Assembly (NCBI RefSeq): GCF_001761485.1
Contig: NC_090770.1
Coordinates: 1,116,001 to 1,180,000 of the forward strand
Origin: Yarrowia lipolytica
Lineage: Eukaryota; Ascomycota; Dipodascomycetes; Dipodascales
Reading direction: 5' to 3'
Length of the DNA: 64,000 nt
The translations under genes and the position numbers were made by a program. Of this stretch, positions 43,483 through 54,470 are shown piece after piece. The notes beneath the pieces are model-generated. The model did no database searches, was not told the origin of the DNA, and saw nothing but the letters and a program-made list of their open reading frames with translations. Each line of letters starts with the position of its first letter. Within the stretch, counting starts at the first letter, position 1.

Positions 43483-45192
43483 CTACAGGGATCTGGGGTC
43501 ATCCATAGGAGCATCCAAGGGAGCGTCCGGGGCAGTCTCGGTGGGAAGATCAGCAGGACCTCTGGCATCGGCAAAGTCAGCTGGACCAGCAGCGTTGACA
43601 GGAGGAGCCATGCCAGGGCCAGCATCCTCAGCAGCCACGTTAGCGGGACCAGGTCCGCCGACAGGGGCAGCGCCGGTGAAAGGTCCAGGAGCGTTAACAG
43701 GAGGACCAGTGAAAGGTCCCGGAACATCAGGGCCAGTGAAAGGTCCTGGAGCGTCAACAGGAGGGCCAGAGGGAGGACCAGCAGGGGCATCAACAGATGG
43801 ACCAACATCTGGACCAGTAGGAGGGCCAGCCGAAGATCCAGCAGGAGGACCAGCAGGAGGACCAGTAGGAGGGCCAGCCGAAGCAGCCAAAGATCCAGCA
43901 GGACTAGGGTTGCCACCATCAGGAGCGGGTCCACCAACAGGACCAGCATTGCCTGTGAAGCTACCCGAATCAGGGCCGATATTGGAGCTGACCGGACCAG
44001 GTCCATCATTGGCGGAAGGGCCATCACGAGAGGCTCCAACGGGGTCAGACTTGGGGATATCTGACTCAGTCATTCTAGCCGGAGAAGAGTCTCCATTGGG
44101 ACCGCTAGACTTGTCAGAAGAAGCGTCATCCTTGGGACCGTTGTTGGCCTCAGTAGAAGCAGCAGAAGATGCTTCGCTGGTGGAGGAAGCGGCGGCAGGA
44201 CCGGAGGCAACAGCGGGATTGCCGTTAGCATCAACAGCAGGAGCAGATCCATCTGGAGACTGGCCACGGGGATAGGGTTCAGGGTAGCCAAACTTATTGA
44301 TGTAAAAGGTCTTGCTGTTGTCGTTTCCGCTGTTGTTCCCGCTGTTGTTTCCACCGTTGAAACTGTTGTTGCCGTTGTCGTTGCCGTTGTCGTTGTGGCT
44401 GTTGTTTCCATTGTCGTTGTTGCTGTTGTTTCCGTTGTCATTATGGCTGTTGTTTCCGTTGTCATTGTGGCTGTTGTTGCCACCGTTGCCACTGTTGTTG
44501 TTACTGTTGTTGCCGTTGTTGTTGTTATTGCCATTGTCATTTCCGTTGTTGGTTCCACCTCCGTTACCATTTCCATTACCGTGGTCACCCCAGTTGGTGT
44601 TGCCGTTGTTGTTTCCATTGTTCTCTCCACCGCCATTTCCGTTTCCGTTTCCTCGACCAGCTCCGAAATCGGGCTCACCGACAACAGGAATCGAAACAGA
44701 GTCAATTGGATCAACAGGACCACCCTGCTGGTAGACAAAGAGGTTCTTGATGGCATCGGATTGAGCGTTCAGGCTTTTAGCAATGGCCTGAATGACAAGG
44801 GCTGTGGCGTCCTGGTCAGCCTTGGCCGCCTCCTTTGCAGCATCGACTTGCTGGCTGAAGATATCCCTTGCTGCGCTGCTAACATTGTCCATGACCTGAG
44901 CCACGATAGCCGCCGTCACATCGCCAGCAGAGCTGATTTGCTGGTGAATGTCCTCGATCTGCTTGGCGAGAGCGTCGGCATTCTGGGCCTGGAAACTGAT
45001 CTGCTCGTTCAGCTGCTCGGCGGCGGCGGCAGCGGCAGCTTTCTTTGGGGCATACTCTTCGAGCTCACACAGAGCTTGCAGGTTGGACTGGTCAATGCCT
45101 CCCTGGTTATCGTTGGAACCCTGGTCCCGTTTGATGGGGGCCGCGGTTGTCAGTGCGACAATTGCCGCAATAGTGGCGAAGGAAAATCTCAT
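43483..45192 (-). CDS. Secreted protein with Asn/Gly-rich and Pro/Gly-rich repeat domains
   Basis: 569 residues from the ATG at 45192 (MRFSFATIAAIVALTTA, signal peptide), followed by a Lys-Arg site (PIKRD) suited to Kex2 cleavage. Domains: a helical, Ala/Gln-rich region (about 35-165) with few cysteines; an Asn/Gly/His tract (about 200-310) with NNSHNDNG units; a short Ser/Asp segment; then a Pro/Gly tract (about 400-540) of AGPPTGPPAGP and GPFTGP units. There is no hydrophobic C-terminal tail, so it is secreted or wall-associated without a GPI anchor. Function unknown; the low-complexity tracts suggest a hydrated or aggregating matrix protein (inference). No disruption is seen. Confidence 0.8.
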   Translation of the reverse strand: MRFSFATIAAIVALTTAAPIKRDQGSNDNQGGIDQSNLQALCELEEYAPKKAAAAAAAEQLNEQISFQAQNADALAKQIEDIHQQISSAGDVTAAIVAQVMDNVSSAARDIFSQQVDAAKEAAKADQDATALVIQAIAKSLNAQSDAIKNLFVYQQGGPVDPIDSVSIPVVGEPDFGAGRGNGNGNGGGENNGNNNGNTNWGDHGNGNGNGGGTNNGNDNGNNNNNGNNSNNNSGNGGNNSHNDNGNNSHNDNGNNSNNDNGNNSHNDNGNDNGNNSFNGGNNSGNNSGNDNSKTFYINKFGYPEPYPRGQSPDGSAPAVDANGNPAVASGPAAASSTSEASSAASTEANNGPKDDASSDKSSGPNGDSSPARMTESDIPKSDPVGASRDGPSANDGPGPVSSNIGPDSGSFTGNAGPVGGPAPDGGNPSPAGSLAASAGPPTGPPAGPPAGSSAGPPTGPDVGPSVDAPAGPPSGPPVDAPGPFTGPDVPGPFTGPPVNAPGPFTGAAPVGGPGPANVAAEDAGPGMAPPVNAAGPADFADARGPADLPTETAPDAPLDAPMDDPRSL

Positions 45193-45237
45193 GGTACTGC
45201 GAGTTGTTGGTCGTGGATCGCGAGGCACCGAGGCTAC

Positions 45238-45246
45238 ACTTATACA
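45238..45246 (-). promoter_or_regulatory. TATA box of the Asn/Gly-rich secreted protein gene
   Basis: Minus strand TGTATAAGT about 45 bases before the ATG at 45192. Confidence 0.6.
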
Positions 45247-46761
45247 GAGAAGCTGGATGGTCTAGGAGGTGCTGCCATAAGGGTCAAGCTAGACAAGGCT
45301 CTTATTGTCCTTGGTCAGATGATACCTGCATATTGGCGCACCACTTGGAGCTACGAAGAGGTGCTGGGCTACAATACCGATTGTTGGGCTTGGAGTGAAT
45401 CTCTGAGCTGTAGCACGTGGTGGTTTGGAGCTACTACTGGTGTTAGTCAGGTCAGGATCGTCTCTTCTCTCTCTGTTGTCGCCCAAGGCCAATGGCATGG
45501 CACATGGCTGGTGTTTTGTCTATTGTGAGTATTGAGAAGACATTTCAGCACCCATGTTTCCCAGATGACGGTTTTGCAAGAATGTCAGATTCGAATGCAG
45601 ATCTGGTGAACCAGGTACGGTTATGTCGGTGTAGTGCAGGTCTAATGCAGCGTCTAGCAGGGGTGTTAGTGGCTAACGGATAGTCCACGACCTTAGACAC
45701 GGACTGGCGTGCATAAATTGATTTCATTTGAAGCGAAGTGTTTCTAGAACGTGTTTTTCGAGACCAGATCCAATTTTATTCGCGTTAGCGCCGGGATTGT
45801 CACGCGGGTAACGGTGCTACAGATGTCCTCCGGATTCAAGCTGGGCGTGAGGGCGTGACTGAGGGGGAGCCAGGGGGAAATAGTGGGCAAGCCAGGGAGC
45901 ACGCACCGTCCATATTTTTTGCTACAAAACAGTTATTACTGTATTGGTAGTCCAAAATTTCCCAAAGTGGAGTTATTGATGGCCAGTTGCTGCGGTTTGC
46001 GCATTATTATTCAGGCTTGGTCTTAGTCTACAGACTTAGTGACGGATATGAGTGTTAGGATTGATCCGCTTGAATGAACCCAACTTAGTGACGGAAGTGC
46101 CAGTCCTGGACGAGTCTGGATGAGAAAACACAAGAGCGCGTGGTACGTGAGAACACATGGGAAAACGGCTTGTCATTTTCGAAACTGCGTTGTTACCTGG
46201 TCGTGCGCCAGATCCGTGGAGCTCGTATTCACTAGACAGCTCTAATGAAGACTAAACCCGAGCTACCGCCATAGTCGATATTGATTGTTGCTCAAGATTA
46301 GTATGGGGCGAGGGCATCCAATTGTGATCTGCTTGGGATGTGAGGACTTGTCTGGTGTTGTTCATTGCTTTACAGTGGTCCAACTACATTGCTGAGGTAT
46401 GGGGAAGGCAAGGGACTGACAAAGTCAGAAGTGGGCAGGTTCACCAGGTTGTAAAAGTACTGTACAGTATGATACAGTACATGATCATCAGGTTCAATCT
46501 CGGCAGTTAGAAGATGTTGCTACCGCTCGCTTGTGCAACATTCAGGCGGCAACCGATGACCAGAGCGAGTGGCACTGGGTTAGCCTGGAACCTGGCTGCG
46601 GTATCTATCGACAAGCCGAGAGAATCTTAAACGTGCCATCTGTGGACACCTTGCAGTCCAGAGGCTCCATGGATCTCTCAGGTCCAGACAGGGGTGAGCT
46701 ATCGAGAGCGAGAGGTAGCTCCGATCAATAGCTGCGGAGTCAGATATCCACCTGAGACTAC
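45247..46761. other. Intergenic, no gene seen
   Basis: Frames are short and overlapping. TACTGTACAGTATGATACAGTAC words lie at about 46457-46480, and AACTTAGTGACGGA-type repeats near 46035 and 46084. Confidence 0.55.
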
Positions 46762-46831
46762 TGAAAACATGTCTACACCTGCAGTTGTCTTTGTCTGACT
46801 ACAAAGATCTGCGGGTATAGACATGTTTTCA
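46762..46831 (+). other. 70-base near-perfect hairpin
   Basis: TGAAAACATGTCTACACCTGCAG pairs with its downstream partner over 23 positions (21 Watson-Crick, one G-T, one mismatch), and inside it TCTTTG pairs with CAAAGA around an eight-base loop. It lies in a gene-free region. It could be a structured RNA, a foldback element or an extruding palindrome. Confidence 0.7.
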
Positions 46832-47362
46832 AATCCAGCTCTTCCCTGGACCTTCCCCGAGCCGCATGCCATTTGAAGCTGTCTTCGCCGACCAAATGCA
46901 CTAACCTCAGGCTTCAAAGTCTTTACGGAAATGTTACAGAGGTCAAAATAGATTGAGCGATTGAACTGCCGACCTTTCAAGGGGTCCCTCATTCATAATC
47001 GTGTCTACAGTGCCATGGTTCCCCTGACATACTCGGTACATCTGCTAACAGACATTGACAAAGATGTGAATGAAAAGAACCCTCTTCAATGTCCAGGGAA
47101 ACAGACTAATTAAGACAGTACAATAGTACAAGTATTAGCAACCAAATCACTGCATATTGACAACTATTTTCTAATGATTAAACGTTCTTGTCAAGAAATG
47201 TGGGCTGATTGAGACTCTTGGTCCAGAGGATGCTCCACAGTCTAGGCTTTCTAATTTGAACGAGTGAAGTACAGTAGTTCAATGACAAGTCTGGAAGGCG
47301 CCAATTGAGTCATTTAACCCCCTATTTCGTATCTGAAGGGCGATTTCAGAGTCTGCAAATTC
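46832..47362. other. Intergenic, no gene seen
   Basis: No frame with coding character. Confidence 0.55.
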
Positions 47363-47391
47363 GGTGCCACTGGGAATCGAACCCACCATCT
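47363..47391 (-). pseudogene. 3' half of a tRNA, relic
   Basis: The minus strand has a T arm GTGGG-TTCGATT-CCCAG (four of five pairs), a B box GGTTCGATTCCC and an acceptor 3' strand TGGCACC. The partner GGTGCCA is absent, so the 5' half is gone. Confidence 0.55.
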
Positions 47392-47523
47392 ATCTTAAAA
47401 AACATTTTTCAACTAATTTTCAGATTATGTCAGGTAAATATCAACTAAGAAAGTCACATTAGTCAACTGGATTCAATTCATTTAACAAAAAACTTAAAAC
47501 AATTTTAAAAAAAGAAAAAGCTA

Positions 47524-47524
<1 letters not shown>

Positions 47525-47560
<36 letters not shown>
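47525..47560. repeat. A36 tract
   Basis: A pure run of 36 A residues after an A-rich 100-base stretch; possible retroposon tail, but no head is recognised on the plus strand. Confidence 0.9.
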
Positions 47561-47562
<2 letters not shown>

Positions 47563-47658
47563 ACACATTGTTCCCAAAAATTATAATTATTGTGGGTATT
47601 ATTATGCAGAAAAAAACACAGTATAATTAGACACCAAAAAAAATTACTACACCACACA

Positions 47659-48042
47659 ATGGAGACAATCACAAAGGGATACCCACAACGGATAGTCGAA
47701 GAAACCGAAAATCTGGTGACTCGATATCATGCATCACGTGACCAAAGTTCTCCTCAGTCTGCGTTAAAATTGTGGAAGGAGACTCCAAATGAGCCTCTGG
47801 GCAGATTTGCGCGATCTGGGGAGAGAAATGTGGAGCGGGACGAGCGTCTGGAATCGGACTTGGCATTTGTTGCAGGTCTAGTCGTTGCTCTCAAAATCCA
47901 CTCTCAATTCGAAGGTATTACTGCCATTCTAGCGCGACTTTCGAAGCCCGCCTCGCATTCTGCTGTTGTTGTTGCCGAGAAGCATCTTCTGGAGGCGATT
48001 GGGTATGATCTCGTGGGTTCTAGTGAGATTGTGCTTACGTGA
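47659..48042 (+). CDS. Hypothetical 127-residue protein
   Basis: ATG at 47659 in an A-rich leader; charged N-terminal half and a more hydrophobic helical C-terminal half (LAFVAGLVVALKIHSQF, then SAVVVAEKHLLEAIGYDL). No family recognised and no neighbour suggests a role. The frame stands alone against shorter frames on the other strand, but could be chance. Confidence 0.35.
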   Translation: METITKGYPQRIVEETENLVTRYHASRDQSSPQSALKLWKETPNEPLGRFARSGERNVERDERLESDLAFVAGLVVALKIHSQFEGITAILARLSKPASHSAVVVAEKHLLEAIGYDLVGSSEIVLT

Positions 48043-49409
48043 TGGTTTGTTCATCTGTAATCAGTCTTTCTTGGGCGACAGAAGGGCAGAACCAGAAGGG
48101 CAGAGACTGAAGGGCAGAGATAGAAGGGCAGAAACAAACAGAAGTGGCCACAGCAACGTCAGCAAACAGGAATTTGATCACATCATCGGTACCACGCCTT
48201 GGACCTGATGACCTTGGTTATCTTGTTATCCTAGGCGGCTGGCCGAATACCAATGAATGTGGATCCCGAACACATGGACTGGCCCACTCAACTCACAAGA
48301 TAAGGGCGCTTTATCGCTCGTGTTGATACATACGGTTACTCTTAATTGATCCCACGGCTTGTGTGCACTCCTACTTCTTTGTTGCGGCCAAACTGCGTGT
48401 TCACAGGTACATATTGTACCCAAGACGAGAGAATTCACGGATGATTTCAGCAGGATCAGCTCTCTCTTTCAAAAGCGATGACATATATCCATCTCTCAAT
48501 TGGATCTCATTATTATGACACGAATGGACACGGCTGGTCCTGTTACCGTACAGTACCATTTAAATCACTCATTCAGTCATAGGTCAGTTGAAAGTACGCT
48601 AAAGCAAAGAGTGTGGCAGTGAATGAGACACCGACAGTTCCCGAGAGGTTAACTGTGGCAATGAATCCTTCTGATTGACCGGCACGACTCCAGATTGCAT
48701 CTGTGATTTAATACGATTTGATTCGCATTTTTAGTTGAATTTCTTCACATTTTATTCAATTGATGAATGCCAACCTAGACAAACGACACAACGACAACAT
48801 GGAGTACTTCCCTGACCCATCTTGACTCAGCCAGGAATTCTAACCGTATCTGGGGCTGAAGAGGCTGAGTTCGGGATGGTCGGTGAGAAGATGGGTGACC
48901 AGTTCGGGATGGGGTCGTGACTTCGGATGAGCTCCAGATTCCACCAAAGCCACACCCTGGCCTGACCAATCTTGAACTGCTAGCCGCGATTATCTAAGAC
49001 ACCGCCCACGCATTTGTCTTGGGCAAATCTCGACGCTGCTATCGTATCCCGCCTCTCGAACCGCCGACAAAAGTTAGGATGGGAAAAAGTTTCACACTTC
49101 CACAAGGAGAAGTCACAGTCGGAAACTCTTTGCCGCGGTTAATGCTATTCAGCGCGTTTAGATAACGAGGAAAATATCCTGCCGGAGTACTTTTGATCGG
49201 ATGGACGTTGGATTGATGGTGTCACCTCCCTCGCACCGATAGCGCAATGTGTCGATACCAGATACCTGTATCAGCAACGTCGCATCAGATCCCCATATGA
49301 AGAAGGATCGTCAAAAGCTTAGATACGTTATCGTCATGCACGGGTGAACATATAACATGATCTGGGGCTTGATCTGGGGCTTGATCTGCCCACCATACTG
49401 CCGCCAAAA
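48043..49409. other. Promoter region of the MFS transporter; short repeats
   Basis: AGAAGGGCAGAGA-type repeats at 48078-48145 (four copies). A direct repeat of AGTTCGGGATGG lies at about 48868 and 48902. GATCTGGGGCTT is repeated near 49360-49385 just before the ATG. No gene. Confidence 0.55.
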
Positions 49410-51011
49410 ATGCTGGACACTACCAAGATCCCTGGAACCAGCAATTGGCTGGAGTCTTCTGAAATAGTGAAGCTCCCCGTCCCTTCAGACGACCCCGACG
49501 ACCCTCTCAACTGGAGCTATCGCCGAAAGGTGCTCTGTATGGCATGTATGAGCGCTTTCACCCTCTGCTCCGGAGTGGCCTCGGCGTCCATCTACTCCAT
49601 TCTGGTGCCTATTTCTAAAGACTCGGGACTTCCTTTGGCGACTCTCAACCAGGGCACAGGCTACATGTTTTTGTTTCTCGGCCTGGGCTGTCTAGTATGG
49701 CAGCCTCTGGGCCAACAGTACGGCAAACGACCCATGTACCTGGCGTCTCTGCTGTTGACGCTAGCGTCCCAGGTCTGGTCGGCCCACGCTGCCACCTCCA
49801 ACGGCCATTGGATCGGCTCAAAAATCTTCCAGGGCTTCGTGCAGGCTCCAATCGAGTCGCTATGCGAAGTGACCATCTCCGACGTGTGGTTTGAGCACGA
49901 GCGCGGCCGCTGGGTCGGTTTATACGCCTTCATGCTCATGTTTTCCAACTTCATTGCTCCCGTGGTTGCGGCTCCGATTGCCGTGGGCCAGTCTTGGCCC
50001 TGGGTGCTGTATTGGGAAGCCATCTTTTGCGGAGTGGTGTCGGTGATTCTCTTCTTCTTCTTTGAAGAGACCAACTACAACCGACACACCAAGGCCGCAG
50101 TGATTGTGACAGAGGGCAACTCCGATATCAACTCCGACTGCGAAGTGACCGAGGTCGTCAACACCGAGCTGACAGAGAAGAAGGGGAGCTTCCACGAAGC
50201 AAGCAGTGTCGAAAACGGACATGGACACTTGATTCACTACTCCAAGAAGACCTATGTGCAGAAACTAGCATTGTTTGATAAACCCCGGCCGATGATGTTG
50301 TGGACCATGTTCAAGCGACCGTTCAAACTGCTTCTTTTCCCAGCCATTGTGTACTCGGGCTTTCTCTACGGCAGCTCCCTGGTCTGGTTCAACGTGCTCA
50401 ATGCCACCGCTTCTCTTATTCTGTCCAGTCCCCCCTATAACTTTGGCACCATCTCTGTCGGTCTGTCGTACTTTTCTCCCTCAATTGTGGCCGGAATTGC
50501 GGGTTGGGGAGGAGGATACATGTCTGATATTCTGAAAATGTACCTTGCTCGTCGCAATAATGGCGTTTCCGAGCCCGAACATCGACTGTGGATTCTGGTC
50601 GTCTACCTGGCTCTAGTTCCTGGAGCCCTTGTTCTGTGGGGAGTTGGAGCCGCCACTCATGTGCACTGGTTCGGATTGATCATGGCTATGGGGCTCATTG
50701 GAGGCTGTGGAACGCTGGCCGCTACTGCGTCTGTTTCCTATGCCATTGACTCGTACCGAGAAGTGGCTTCAGACTCCATGGCCACCGTGATTGTCATTCG
50801 AAACCTCATGAGTTTTGGCATCGGATACGGCATCACTCCGTGGCTGGCCAACCAGGGCTACGGAAAGACGTTTGGAGAAGGCGCGGGTGTCTGTGCGGGA
50901 TGTGGGCTGGTGTTTCTTGTTTTTGTGGTCTACGGTAAGAAACTGCGGGACTTGACCAAGGAGCGATACTGGAAGTTGGTTCAGGAGAGTATCGACAATG
51001 GTATTGCCCAT

Positions 51012-51014
<3 letters not shown>
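49410..51014 (+). CDS. MFS transporter, DHA1-type (Hol1-like) drug/metabolite antiporter
   Basis: 534 residues, twelve hydrophobic segments. DDPDDPLNWSYRRKV near 28-42 is the typical lead-in to helix 1 of fungal DHA1 proteins. The loop 2-3 motif appears as LGQQYGKRPMYL near 98-109, and a cytosolic central loop of about 70 residues (230-295) separates the two six-helix halves. HERGRWVGLYAFM near 162-174 is the loop 4-5 region. Members export drugs, polyamines or other small molecules with protons; the pattern is nearest to the Hol1-type branch, where substrates vary. No disruption. Plasma membrane is likely. Confidence 0.85.

Positions 51015-51059
<45 letters not shown>
51013..51059. repeat. 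(GA)n microsatellite
   Basis: About 22 AG units start one base before the end of the transporter stop codon, so they form the first part of the 3' UTR. Confidence 0.95.
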
Positions 51060-51062
<3 letters not shown>

Positions 51063-51146
51063 ATTTATAGTGTTATTGATTAAACTAATCAGTGATGAGA
51101 GGTAGAAAAATGCTAACGAGAACAATGTCCAGGCGCAGAAACTCGG

Positions 51147-51659
51147 TTAGTCCCTCCAGTTGGAAGGCTTGGGACCAGGACCTAGCCACTTGCCGGGAAG
51201 AGTCTTTCCGTGGAGAACGTTGTCAATGAACTGCTGACCAAAGTAGTTGGCATCAATGATTTTCTTCCACACGTTGAGGGAGCAGAATCCAAGGTGGTCC
51301 GGGTCGGGCTTGGCAATTTCCTTGCCAGTAAAGTGGAAGACCTGTCCGTGGATGTTGACTTCGAACTTGGCGTCCTCGGCTCGAGCACATTCGATCACCA
51401 GCAGACCCTTGGGGCTCTTAGGAGTCAGGCCGGTGTGGTTGTATAGAGTGTCTGTGAACAGAGCCCAGTTTTCGGGGTTGAGAGTGATGGCAAAAGGTCC
51501 GCCCTGCTCGACAATGACAGAAGCGTCCTGTAGAAAGGGTTGTCCGTCAAGAGTGGCCGAAGTGGAGTTTACCTCGTAGTGGTAGGGGATGTTTGAGTCC
51601 ACAGGAGCAGTTGATGCCAGGGCAAGCAGAGAGGTGGAGACGAGGGCGGAGAACTTCAT
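51147..51659 (-). CDS. Small secreted protein, unknown function
   Basis: 170 residues from the ATG at 51659 (the longer frame runs into the promoter). Signal peptide MKFSALVSTSLLALASTA. The mature part is mostly beta/alpha-like with two cysteines (VIECARAED near 101 and GFCSLNVW near 132) that can form one disulfide, one or two N-glycosylation sequons (NSTS and NHTG), and the end KWLGPGPKPSNWRD. No family recognised. Confidence 0.8.
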   Translation of the reverse strand: MKFSALVSTSLLALASTAPVDSNIPYHYEVNSTSATLDGQPFLQDASVIVEQGGPFAITLNPENWALFTDTLYNHTGLTPKSPKGLLVIECARAEDAKFEVNIHGQVFHFTGKEIAKPDPDHLGFCSLNVWKKIIDANYFGQQFIDNVLHGKTLPGKWLGPGPKPSNWRD

Positions 51660-51710
51660 AGTGTGAGAGGTTGATGGTGTGGATGGGTTTAATTTGGAGC
51701 TAACTTGCGT

Positions 51711-51718
51711 ATTTATAA
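51711..51718 (-). promoter_or_regulatory. TATA box of the small secreted protein gene
   Basis: Minus strand TTATAAAT about 55 bases before the ATG at 51659. Confidence 0.65.
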
Positions 51719-51888
51719 CAATCGGGATGGTTGTTTGGTAGACGGCTCGTCGGAGTTGACTGAGACGCGCCGTCTTCAGAGTGAGACATGACGATCTGGA
51801 GTGTAACATGTCCAGAGTTGGTCGATTCAGGGCCGTTATGAGAAGCTGAATGTCGTTGAACAGTTTACAAGTGTTAAATCAGATAATT

Positions 51889-51970
51889 TTCTGTCTGCCA
51901 ATGTTCTGTCTGCCAATGTTCTGTCTGTCAATGCTGTGTCTGTCAATGCTCCATCCACTATGTTCTGTCT
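51889..51970. repeat. 15-base tandem repeat, about five copies
   Basis: Units near TTCTGTCTGCCAATG with increasing divergence to the right. Confidence 0.88.
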
Positions 51971-53128
51971 AGCCATTCACCGACCCCATTCAGACTCACT
52001 CCACCAACTCCAAAGCAGTGATCCACACGCACAATGACGTAAGAGACGACAGTGTTCGACATGGATCAGCATTTAACCCGTTGATCTCCATTGATGCTGT
52101 TCTGAATGTTTTACTACTATTCAATTGCTGTATCAACTGTAGACGATACCATGGTTGATAGTAGCTACAGTATGTACAGTAACTACAGTAGTAATGTTCA
52201 ATGAAAGGTCGTAACACAACTGCTGTATCGGCATCTTTTGGCAAGACCCGGAGGACGGCAAACTTGGCTTGGTTATTTTTAGTACCGACCGGCTCGGATC
52301 TTCATCTCTAAGCTGCATGTCTGAGTTGCGTAAGTGGGTATGGGAAGTCGATTCGCTTCAGCACCGACTGGCCTACGGGGATATTTCGCAATGCACTTTG
52401 GAACTTGTATGATTTATCACCAAATGAACTCGTTTCCATGTATAAAAACACTTATTGGTCACCCATTGGCCCACCTCGACCCACCTCGGAGTTTTATTCT
52501 AGGTTCCAACTCTTAGTTCGCCAATGCGCGGATTCTGCATGAACGGATGAGATGAAAAGTAACCTCCCGGAGAAGTAAGACCTCGCCGAATGTGCCAATG
52601 AGAAGTAATGACGGAGAGATGGGCTTGGATGGGGCTATTGGCTAGTTTGATTGGCTCTCGGGTGTTCAAATTCCCAACAGCTAGAGTTCTTCCTGGAACG
52701 GCTCAGGTTAAAAGTTACGAGAGACGAGAGACGAGACGAGAGACGAGACGAGAAACGGCTTCCAAAAGACATTTGGGAATGGGGGTGGAGTTACGGACTG
52801 GTCAGATATCAGTTACTCCGGACGTTACTGATATTCTGCCTGCTTACTAAGAGCACCTTCACAGTTGTACAGTTGAGATGATTGCTGAGGTTTATCGGCG
52901 TTCGAATCTCGGTCGAATCGGACTGAGATGTAAAATGTTTGGACTAACAGTTGTTTCTTACCAGGAGTCTAGATTCTCTTGAAATTCTTGTACAGTATAG
53001 CCCCGTTTTTCTTGCATTCGATACGGAGATTCTCTTAAATGATACATTAATTAAATTATTCCTGAATCGAATATATTGGAAACAAAAATCAAAATAAAAT
53101 CGGATCTAAAAAATAAATACATAATAAT

Positions 53129-53185
53129 GGCATCTGCAATTATATATAAAATGGGATCTGCAATTATATATAAAATAGGATCTAC
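53129..53185. repeat. 24-base tandem repeat
   Basis: Two full copies of GGCATCTGCAATTATATA-type unit and a partial third. Confidence 0.88.
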
Positions 53186-53709
53186 AAACGGCTCTAAGAC
53201 CATTCTGTGATTTGGAGACTCCATGTACAAGATCCATATATTTTTTGCTGAATAAAAATGAACTATTAAATAACAAATACATTAACGATAGATACTCTCC
53301 TTGACTCGGCGTTTGGAGGGCATGGTGAGAGACAAGGTGAGAGGGACCGTTTGCTAATCGGGCCGTTATTGTCATACTCATGATGGCACCTCTGAAGAGA
53401 GAGATTCAGTGTCCCCCAATCGTTGAAGGGGAAAGCTGCCTCAGAGACAGGTTCGTCAGCCGTTCACTTCAGGACGTCGACTTTTTCCATTCAACAACTC
53501 TTCAATATGCAACATCTACAACATTAGTTCCGGTTATTCAACTTAACGAACATCAGAAGCTGAACATGGCGCACCCGTTTCACTCCTCCGACGAGTATGG
53601 TCTACAGTTACCAGGTCGGTTCTCGAGAATTATCGCTAGAATTTGGAAAATCAACCGTAGATTTGCAATGACGATACAAGGATGACCCGCGACCTCGGAA
53701 AGTCCAGCG

Positions 53710-54470
53710 AAAGTGAACAATGAGCTGTTTGAGTCTCGAGCGTCAGAGGTGGCTGACAATCTTCCCGAGTCCGGCAAAGAATCGCTGCGGGCGAACACCA
53801 CTACTGTCAATAACCCCTCCAAACAATTGGAACCGAGATTGCGGGCGTACAGCTAGACGAACTGGCTCTTGTCATTATCAGCTGAACTGTTGTCTTTTTC
53901 CGACACCACGACCTGTGCCTCGCTTAACAGCTGGAAATCTGCCAGTTTTGGGGCTCCAAGATCGGGAAACATCTCCAGGTTCCCCATGCTCCCCATGTGC
54001 AAGGCTACCAAGCCCCTCCGGCCGGACTACCGGATTTTGGAGGACGACAGACCAGCTTCAGGCAGCCTGGAGGAGCCTCAGGAGGTCACTGATCTTAGTC
54101 CTGCCTGCTGGACTTACTCATCTCCACGACGACCAGATTCCTTCTGTCAGAGAAGATATCGCCTGGTAATCTGGATATGGAGCCTACGTCAACTCTCGCC
54201 GGTGTTCCAGGGGTTACCCAACGGCTAGATTGCCATCTACCAAAGTGCCCACACCTGGCCAAAATATCCTTCTGGCTGGCCCCAAGCACATTGAGAGATA
54301 ACACTGTCTGGTTCGAATCCATCCCGTCACGGGATGGAAAACACTGGGAGCCTGGAACATTGAGTCCGACGCCGTTATCTCATACCTACGAGAAGAACCA
54401 GGACATACAGGTGTGATTCCGATGGCAACCCACAAAGGAGAGACTTGGAACCTCTGCCCAGGACTACAAA
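53710..54470 (+). pseudogene. Broken TauD/TfdA-type 2-oxoglutarate-dependent dioxygenase gene
   Basis: Family landmarks follow in order but in different frames: GTEIAGVQLDELALVIIS near 53830-53880, VVFFRHHDL near 53890-53915, QLEICQFWG near 53930, VPHAPHV near 53980-54000, SGYGAYVNS near 54170-54195, LSPVFQGLP near 54200, VRIHPVTGWKTL near 54310-54345 (the conserved HPVTGxK loop) and EKNQDIQV near 54390-54415, followed by a TGA where the family has Arg. Members use iron and 2-oxoglutarate to release sulfite from taurine and other sulfonates. At least three frame changes and two stops are present, so it is dead. Host-type gene. Confidence 0.8.

Larger units (their letters stand above)
51719..53709. 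other. Intergenic with three tandem arrays
   Basis: A 15-base repeat (TTCTGTCTGCCAATG) at 51889-51970, GAGACGAGAC units at about 52718-52757 and a 24-base repeat at 53129-53185. TACAGTATGTACAGTA words near 52165. No gene; a 101-residue frame at 53380-53685 has no motif. Confidence 0.55.

Noticed and set aside
48800-48935. 5S rRNA-like segment (GATGGGTGACC followed by CGGGA)
   Set aside because: The word resembles the 5S box C region, and Yarrowia 5S genes are dispersed, but no box A (AGTTAAGC) or paired ends could be found; the AGTTCGGGATGG direct repeat explains part of the likeness.
52893-52925. B-box-like GTTCGAATCTC on the plus strand
   Set aside because: No partner arms upstream; isolated match.
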